A DNA stretch of 64,000 nt from JALYYC01 sp963795805 (lineage in GTDB: Bacteria > Chloroflexota > Dormibacteria > CF-121): assembly GCA_963795805.1 (NCBI GenBank), contig CAWCIV010000001.1:124001-188000 (forward strand), read 5' to 3'. This document shows positions 59,276-64,000 of this stretch, piece after piece. Both the position numbers and the translations under genes were made by a program. How positions within the stretch are numbered: position 1 is the first letter of the stretch; each line of letters starts with the position of its first letter. The notes beneath the pieces were generated by a model, which was not told where the DNA came from, did not search any database, and saw only the letters and a program-made list of their open reading frames with translations.

Positions 59276-59395
59276 TACTACCCCCCACCCTAACCCTCCC
59301 CCGCAAAGGGGGGAGGGAAAGAGACGCCAAACCCTCCCCCGCAAGGGGGGAGGGAAAGAGACGCCTAACCCTCCCCCGCAAGGGGGGAGGGAAAG
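59276..59395. repeat. Three tandem C-rich hairpin repeats
   Basis: Three copies of ccctcccccgcaaggggggaggg (the first with one extra a) spaced by aaagagacgcc-like linkers fill the gap between the LLM oxidoreductase and the YCF48-like gene. The first copy has the ttactaccccccaccc lead-in shared with the copies near 0.8 and 28.8 kb. Apart from these hairpins the gap shows only the ribosome site of the YCF48-like gene. Confidence 0.92.
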
Positions 59396-59409
59396 GACGG
59401 AGGAGAGTA

Positions 59410-60309
59410 CTAGACGGGGACCTTCGGTTGCAGGTGGGCGATCGCGGGGATGACTTTTTCGCCGATGATCTCGATCTGCTTGATTTTGTAGACCTTCGGG
59501 ATGTTGCCGATCACGGTCTGGATGCCCATGCTGCTCAGCCAGTTCAGGCCGCCGATCACCTTGCCGACGTTTTCGCCGTTCTCGCCGACGTCGAAGGAGA
59601 AGAGCGAGGTCTTCTCGATCTCGTCGTAGTTACGGCCCACCGCCTTGCAGTGTTCGTTGAGCACCTCGAGCTTGTGGGGAATCTCCGGCGTGGGGAACAG
59701 GTTGCAGGCATTGGCGTATTGCGCGACCAGGCGCAGGGTCTTCTTCTCGCCGCCGCCGCCGATGAGGATGGGCGGGTGCGGCCGGCTGATCGATTGCGGC
59801 ACATTGAGTGGCCGGTCGAGCTGGTAGTGCGTGCCGTGGAACGGTTTTTCTGAACCGCGCTTGCCTTCCCACATCTGCAGACAGATCTGGAGCGTTTCCT
59901 CGAGGCGTTCGAATCGCTCGCCGAGCGGCGGGAAGGGGATGCCGAGGCCCTTGCTCTCGGGCTCGTTCCAGGCGGCGCCGATGCCGAGCCAGGCCCGGCC
60001 GCCGGACAGCACATCCAGCGTGGTGACGGTTTTCGCCAGCACGCCCGGATAGCGGTAGACGGCGCCGGTGACCATGGTGCCGAGCCGGACCTTCGCCGTC
60101 AGCGCGGCCATGTAGGCGAGCGTGGTGTAGCCCTCCAGCATGTCGTGGTGCTCGGGGCCGTTCATCCGGATCTGCCAGAAGTGGTCCATCACCCAGAGAG
60201 ACTCGAAGCCGGCCTGCTCGGCGGTGCGCGCAATCTCGGCGACCGTCTGGCCCATCTTGCTGGGGCCGTCGGGCCAGGTGAAGTCAACGATCGATAGTCC
60301 GATTTTCAT
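59410..60309 (-). CDS. LLM-class F420-dependent oxidoreductase
   Basis: 299 residues, luciferase-like TIM barrel. IARTAEQAGFESLWVMDHFW, LTAKVRLGTMVTGAVYRYPG, GGRAWLGIGAAWNEPESKGL and RPHPPILIGGGGEKKTLRLV are typical of the F420-binding members. Cytoplasmic hydride-transfer enzyme; substrate unknown. Its presence suggests the organism makes coenzyme F420. Single-gene unit. Confidence 0.88.
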   Translation of the reverse strand: MKIGLSIVDFTWPDGPSKMGQTVAEIARTAEQAGFESLWVMDHFWQIRMNGPEHHDMLEGYTTLAYMAALTAKVRLGTMVTGAVYRYPGVLAKTVTTLDVLSGGRAWLGIGAAWNEPESKGLGIPFPPLGERFERLEETLQICLQMWEGKRGSEKPFHGTHYQLDRPLNVPQSISRPHPPILIGGGGEKKTLRLVAQYANACNLFPTPEIPHKLEVLNEHCKAVGRNYDEIEKTSLFSFDVGENGENVGKVIGGLNWLSSMGIQTVIGNIPKVYKIKQIEIIGEKVIPAIAHLQPKVPV

Positions 60310-60415
60310 TAAGGCCTCCCGGGGTTAACCCGAACTGGTCTGCGTCGGCTCCATCATGCGTCGCCGAGGACATTTGACGCATCGCCCGAATCGGCAGGGC
60401 TATGATCGACGACGC

Positions 60416-61153
60416 GTGAAACCGGTGCTCTGCGTTCGCAACGACCGCGATGACAGCCTGGGGATTACGCCGGCGGTGTTTGCCGAGCAGGGCGTGTCCG
60501 TGCAGCGACTGGACGCGTTTACCGACGGGGTCCGATGGCCGGATGTTGATCAGATTGGCGGCTTGGTGGTCTTTGGCGGCGAGATGAATGTCGATGCCGT
60601 CGATCGTCACCCGTACCTGCTGACGCAACGGCAGTTGCTGCGGCGGGCGGTGGACGCCGGCACGCCGGTGCTGGGGATTTGCCTCGGTGCCCAGATGCTG
60701 GCGCGCGCGCTCGACGCTCGCGTCTACCGAGCCCCGGTCCGCGAATTCGGCTTCGGGCTGGTCACGCTGACGGCGGAGGGGCAATCTGACCCGCTACTGC
60801 GGGCATTCGCGAGCGGAGACCGCGTCTTTCAGTGGCACGAGGACACCTTCGACCTCCCGGATGGTGCGGTGTTGCTCGCCACCGGCGATGCCGTGGCGAA
60901 CCAGGCGTTTCGGGTCGGACCGCGCGCCTGGGGCATCCAGTTTCATTTCGAGGTCGATCGCCCGGGGGTGGAGGCCTGGCTGCGGGCGGCCGAGCCGACA
61001 TTGATGCCGGTGTGGGGGCGGAGTGCGGAGCATGTCAGGGAAGAGTTGGCGACCCACCTGGCGGCGCAACAGGCGCGGTCACGACGGCTGCTCGAGGCGT
61101 TCACTCGCTCGGTCATCGAGGCGGAGGTGCTGACCCGGCGGACCGAACATTAG
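60416..61153 (+). CDS. Class I glutamine amidotransferase-like protein
   Basis: 245 residues from GTG 60416 (upstream ATG 60356 gives a basic, unconserved extension). Cys-His-Glu triad: GICLGAQMLARALDARVY holds the nucleophile Cys and GIQFHFEVDR the His and Glu. FQWHEDTFDLPDGAVLLATG is shared with the GuaA-like, gamma-glutamyl-hydrolase type that acts on small amines. TATGAT at 60401-60406 lies 9 bp before the start, so a leaderless message is possible. Substrate unknown. Confidence 0.82.
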   Translation: MKPVLCVRNDRDDSLGITPAVFAEQGVSVQRLDAFTDGVRWPDVDQIGGLVVFGGEMNVDAVDRHPYLLTQRQLLRRAVDAGTPVLGICLGAQMLARALDARVYRAPVREFGFGLVTLTAEGQSDPLLRAFASGDRVFQWHEDTFDLPDGAVLLATGDAVANQAFRVGPRAWGIQFHFEVDRPGVEAWLRAAEPTLMPVWGRSAEHVREELATHLAAQQARSRRLLEAFTRSVIEAEVLTRRTEH

Positions 61154-61156
61154 TTC

Positions 61157-61185
61157 TTGACTCATACACAGATATGTAGTAGTCT
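61157..61185 (+). promoter_or_regulatory. Promoter with embedded palindromic operator, no clear gene downstream
   Basis: TTGACT (61157-61162) and TAGTCT (61180-61185), spacer 17 bp. Overlapping it is GACT-ca-TACA-cagata-TGTA-gt-AGTC (61159-61184), a two-fold symmetric site of the TACA/TGTA kind bound by BlaI/CopY or PadR-like repressors. Transcription would begin at about 61192, exactly at an ATG, but the frame there runs antisense to the methionine synthase gene. Confidence 0.6.
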
Positions 61186-61236
61186 CGCGGCATGGTCGAG
61201 GGCGGCGGCTGGGACGGGGTGGGGGGATGGCGCCGG

Positions 61237-63144
61237 TTAGCGGTGGTGGGCGGGAACCGGTTGCTGGCGCAGCCAGCGAACGAGCTCGGCGACCACCTCG
61301 TAGCGTCCGAAGGAGGGCATCAGGTACACGCCCTGGACCAGGTCCTTCGTTTGCTCCAGCAGGTCGCGCGATTGCTGGAGGCCTTCCGCGATGCCATTCT
61401 CGCCCGCGTTTCGCATCCGGTCGCGCAGGGACGCCGGCACCACGATGCCGGGGACTTCGTTGTGCATGAACTCGGCATGGCGCGACGACTGCAGCGGCAG
61501 GACACCGAGGAGGAATGGGATCGGGATGGGCCCCGTCTTCTCGAAGAAACGCTCCAGCGTCTCACGCTCATAGAGAGGTTGGGACATGGCGACGTGCGCG
61601 CCAGCCTCGATCTTCTGCTTGAAGCGCACGATCTCCTGGTCGAGGTCCTCGGCGGTGGGGTTGACGGCGCAGGCGATGGTGAACGCCGCGGGTTTTCCGA
61701 TGGAGGTCCCAAGCCAGTCATAGCCCTGGTTGAGTCGCTCGAGCACCTTGATCAGGCCGATGGAATCGACGTCCCAGACGCCGGTCGCGGACGGGTAGTC
61801 GCCGATCCGCGGCGGGTCGCCGGTGAGCGCGATGATGTTGCGGATGCCGAGCGCGTGGGCGCCGATCAGCTCGGCCTGGAGCGCCATCAGGTTCTTGTCG
61901 CGCGAGGTGAAGTGGATCAGGGTGTCGATGCCCACCTGCGCCTGGATCATCACCGCCAGGGAAAGGGCGCTCATGCGCACGCGCGCCATCGGGCTGTCGC
62001 CGATATTGATGGCGTCAGCGCCCGCGTCCTTGATCAGCTGCGCGCCGGCGATGCACTTGGCCGGGTTGAGGCCGCGGGGCGGATCGATCTCAACACTGAC
62101 GACGAACGAGCTGTCGTGAAGGCGCTGCGCGAAGGGCGTCGGCGGCAGCTGGTCCGTGGGGGTGAAGTCGATCGCGATCGACGAGGTGACCGCTCGCCGT
62201 GGGGCCGTGGGGGTGTGGCCCGCGGCGCCGAGCGCGGCGCGCATGGCGGCGATGTGGGCCGGCGTGGTGCCGCAGCATCCTCCGATGTAGGCAACGCCGA
62301 GGTCGGCCGCCTGGCGGGCGAAGGTGCCGAAGTATTCCGGCGTGGCGAAATAGAAGAAGCGGCCTTCGACGCGGGCGGGCAGGCCGGCGTTCGGCTGCGC
62401 GGAGAGGGGACCGTTGGTCAAGGAGCGCATGGTCTCGAGCACCTGGAGGGCGACCTGCGGCCCGACGCCGCAGTTGACCCCGATGACGTCGACGCCGGCG
62501 CGCTCCAGCGCCGAGACGACCTGCGAGGGTTCCTCGGCGCTCAACGTGAGGCCGTCTTCAGCAAAGGTCATCTGGGCCACGATCGGCAGGTCGGAGCTGG
62601 CGCGCGCGGCGGCGACGGCGGCGAGCAGCTCGGCGAGATTGGTAAAGGTCTCGAGCACGAGGAGATCGGCGCCGCCTTCGAGCAACCCCTCGATCTGTTC
62701 CTGGAAGGCGGCCTGAGCTCGGGCAAGGCTGATGCGCCCGATCGGCTCGAGCTGCTGGCCGATCGGACCGACGGACCCGGCGAGGAAGGTCGGCTCGCCC
62801 GAGATCTCGCGAGCCTCGCGGGCGAGCTTGACGGCGCGGAGGTTGATCTCGCGGACCTTGCGCTCGAGGCCATGGCGCGCGAGCTTGAAGCGGTTGGCGC
62901 CGAAGGTGTTGGTCTCGATCAATTCGGCACCGGCCGCGATGTACGCGCGATGGATCTCCTCGACGATCCGGGGCTCCGTGAGGTTGAGCTCATCGAAGGA
63001 GCGCTCGAAGCTGATGCCACGCGCGTGGAGTTGGGTGCCCATGGCACCGTCGCCCAGCAGGGGGCCGCGCTTCAGGCGCTCGAGAAATGGGTGGGCCACG
63101 GCGGGAATGGTAAAGGAGGATGCCGCGTTGATGGGGTGGGTCAA
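61237..63144 (-). CDS. Bifunctional homocysteine S-methyltransferase / methylenetetrahydrofolate reductase
   Basis: 635 residues. The N-terminal half (about 20-310) is a homocysteine methyltransferase: GPLLGDGAMGTQLHARG, VNCGVGPQ and GGCCGTTPAHIAAM with the zinc cysteines. The C-terminal half (about 335-630) is a MTHFR barrel: VSVEIDPPRGLNP, ALTGDPPRIGDYPSATG and AHVAMSQPLYERETLERFF. The fusion, like B. subtilis YitJ, links one-carbon reduction to methionine formation without MetH cobalamin domains. TTG 63144 overlaps the upstream stop; GTG 63099 (AHPFLERL) may be the true start. Confidence 0.93.
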   Translation of the reverse strand: MTHPINAASSFTIPAVAHPFLERLKRGPLLGDGAMGTQLHARGISFERSFDELNLTEPRIVEEIHRAYIAAGAELIETNTFGANRFKLARHGLERKVREINLRAVKLAREAREISGEPTFLAGSVGPIGQQLEPIGRISLARAQAAFQEQIEGLLEGGADLLVLETFTNLAELLAAVAAARASSDLPIVAQMTFAEDGLTLSAEEPSQVVSALERAGVDVIGVNCGVGPQVALQVLETMRSLTNGPLSAQPNAGLPARVEGRFFYFATPEYFGTFARQAADLGVAYIGGCCGTTPAHIAAMRAALGAAGHTPTAPRRAVTSSIAIDFTPTDQLPPTPFAQRLHDSSFVVSVEIDPPRGLNPAKCIAGAQLIKDAGADAINIGDSPMARVRMSALSLAVMIQAQVGIDTLIHFTSRDKNLMALQAELIGAHALGIRNIIALTGDPPRIGDYPSATGVWDVDSIGLIKVLERLNQGYDWLGTSIGKPAAFTIACAVNPTAEDLDQEIVRFKQKIEAGAHVAMSQPLYERETLERFFEKTGPIPIPFLLGVLPLQSSRHAEFMHNEVPGIVVPASLRDRMRNAGENGIAEGLQQSRDLLEQTKDLVQGVYLMPSFGRYEVVAELVRWLRQQPVPAHHR

Positions 63145-64000
63145 GCGGCGACGGGTTGGACGGTGGGTGCCGTCGTGACGCCCTCGGGCTTCCGAAAGGC
63201 AGCCGCGCCCGACGCGAGGAGGAAGGCGCAGCCGGCGAGACCGACCCCGAGCCAGAGGCTGGACCCCAGCGGCGGAGCCCAGTGGCCGGACGGGCTGAAG
63301 ACGCGCGCGTAGTCGGGAAGGTCGCCGCTGAAGCCGGTCAGGTTGACGCTGAGGGCGATGCCCTGCAGGACGGCGGCCACGGCAACAAAGCCGCCGGTGA
63401 GGTGGGCGGCTTTGAAACGGCGGAGGCGGTGGGCATTGAGGGCAATGATTTCGCCGGCGTAGAGGGGGACGGTGACCGCGAAGGCAAGGAAGTAGCGGGC
63501 TTGCAGCGCGGACCCCCCGATCGGCATGATGATCACCGCGCCGACGACGAGCGCCACGCCGATAGTCGCGACGGCAAGGAGACCCAGAATCAGGCGCTGG
63601 CGCCGGGTGGCCACCAGGACGGCGACGAGCAGCAGGGCGGCCATCGCGCCGATCCAGAGTGAGTAGGCGCCAGCGGGCATCCAGGTATCGAGCCAGCCGA
63701 AGATGCCGATGCCCTGCTTGAGGTCGAGCGGCAGGAGCGCGATCGCGCGCGGCAGGTAGTAGAGGATTTCATCGACCGTCGTGTGGTGATGGGGATCGAC
63801 GGCGAGTTCCCAGACGAGGCCGAGCGCTGCCGCCGCCAGCAGCGCGAGAGCGCCGATGCGGGGCGCGCGCCCGGTTGTTTTGATGATGGTGAGCAGCCGG
63901 TGTGGGTTGGTCAGGAGGACCAGTAGTCCGAGGTCGAGGCCAAGCCAGATGACACCGAGCGGACGGCTGAGGGCGAGCACCACGCCTGAAATTGCGACCG
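63141..64000 (-). CDS. DUF2142-like multi-pass membrane protein (5' end outside window)
   Basis: At least 286 residues; the frame stays open to the window edge. Nine or so hydrophobic segments, with the DUF2142-like GIFGWLDTWMPAGAYSLWIG and LQARYFLAFAVTVPLYAGE. Family members are predicted GT-C-type or transport proteins near surface-polysaccharide genes; function not established. The stop overlaps the TTG start of the methionine enzyme gene, so the two may be co-transcribed though functionally unrelated. Confidence 0.7.
   Translation of the reverse strand, partial: VAISGVVLALSRPLGVIWLGLDLGLLVLLTNPHRLLTIIKTTGRAPRIGALALLAAAALGLVWELAVDPHHHTTVDEILYYLPRAIALLPLDLKQGIGIFGWLDTWMPAGAYSLWIGAMAALLLVAVLVATRRQRLILGLLAVATIGVALVVGAVIIMPIGGSALQARYFLAFAVTVPLYAGEIIALNAHRLRRFKAAHLTGGFVAVAAVLQGIALSVNLTGFSGDLPDYARVFSPSGHWAPPLGSSLWLGVGLAGCAFLLASGAAAFRKPEGVTTAPTVQPVAA

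Noticed and set aside
59276..59395. CRISPR array
   Set aside because: Three short hairpin repeats with near-identical 11-bp linkers rather than unique spacers, no cas genes, and single copies elsewhere between and inside genes.
61192..63312. A 706-codon open frame on the + strand
   Set aside because: It is the complement of the methionine synthase/MTHFR gene; its composition is the shadow of that gene and no family motif appears. Only its upstream promoter-like site is kept as a finding.

Overview
The window is high-GC, tightly packed bacterial DNA. Most genes abut or overlap by 4-20 bp. Its makeup points to a Gram-positive-like or Chloroflexota/Dormibacteraeota-type lineage: an F420-type LLM oxidoreductase, a fused homocysteine methyltransferase/methylenetetrahydrofolate reductase, GlpP-type antiterminators, DUF4232 and DUF2142 proteins, and a LAL-type LuxR regulator. 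That placement is inference; there is no rRNA marker. I saw no rRNA, tRNA, CRISPR array, transposase or integrase, and no gene-free stretch longer than 300 bases.

Layout. 1-4.7 kb: the end of threonine synthase, then a divergent set made of a GT4 glycosyltransferase, GTP cyclohydrolase II, a RibD-type reductase, a frameshifted MDR dehydrogenase and a PTPS/QueD homologue without the usual cysteine. This looks like a pterin- or pyrimidine-modifying pathway. 4.7-8.1 kb: an ECF sigma factor with a membrane-anchored partner, plus lipoproteins. 8.1-20.6 kb: a complete glycerol and dihydroxyacetone regulon. It holds EI and HPr, two GlpP-family antiterminators, a sigma70-type promoter and leader terminator, GlpF, DhaK, DhaL, GlpK, GlpA, GlpB, GlpC and DhaM. 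Glycerol enters through GlpF, is phosphorylated by GlpK and oxidised by GlpABC. Dihydroxyacetone is phosphorylated by DhaKL with phosphate passed from PEP through EI, HPr and DhaM.

20.6-28.2 kb: a PH/SHOCT protein, an aldo/keto reductase, a membrane protein with a spermidine-synthase-like domain, four small secreted or membrane hypotheticals, a methyltransferase, and a protein with five exact 12-residue repeats. 28.2-31.5 kb: dnaG and the primary sigma factor gene rpoD. 31.5-51 kb: a surface-polysaccharide region with UDP-glucuronate and UDP-xylose synthesis, RmlB, several glycosyltransferases, a CDP-sugar pathway (RfbF, RfbG, C-methyltransferase, 3,5-epimerase-like protein, aminotransferase, acetyltransferase) and a flippase. 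51-57 kb: a large LAL regulator divergent from a secreted protein with five 246-bp tandem repeats. 57-64 kb: a pseudo-receiver, exported proteins, an LLM oxidoreductase, a glutamine amidotransferase, the methionine/folate fusion enzyme and a DUF2142 membrane protein cut by the window edge.

Two genome-wide features stand out. A C-rich hairpin repeat is scattered between genes and also sits in frame inside dnaG and at the end of a glycosyltransferase gene. Four genes (the MDR dehydrogenase, glpB, glpC and a YCF48-like protein) each carry a break in the same +1 direction, which suggests either single-base assembly insertions or real decay.
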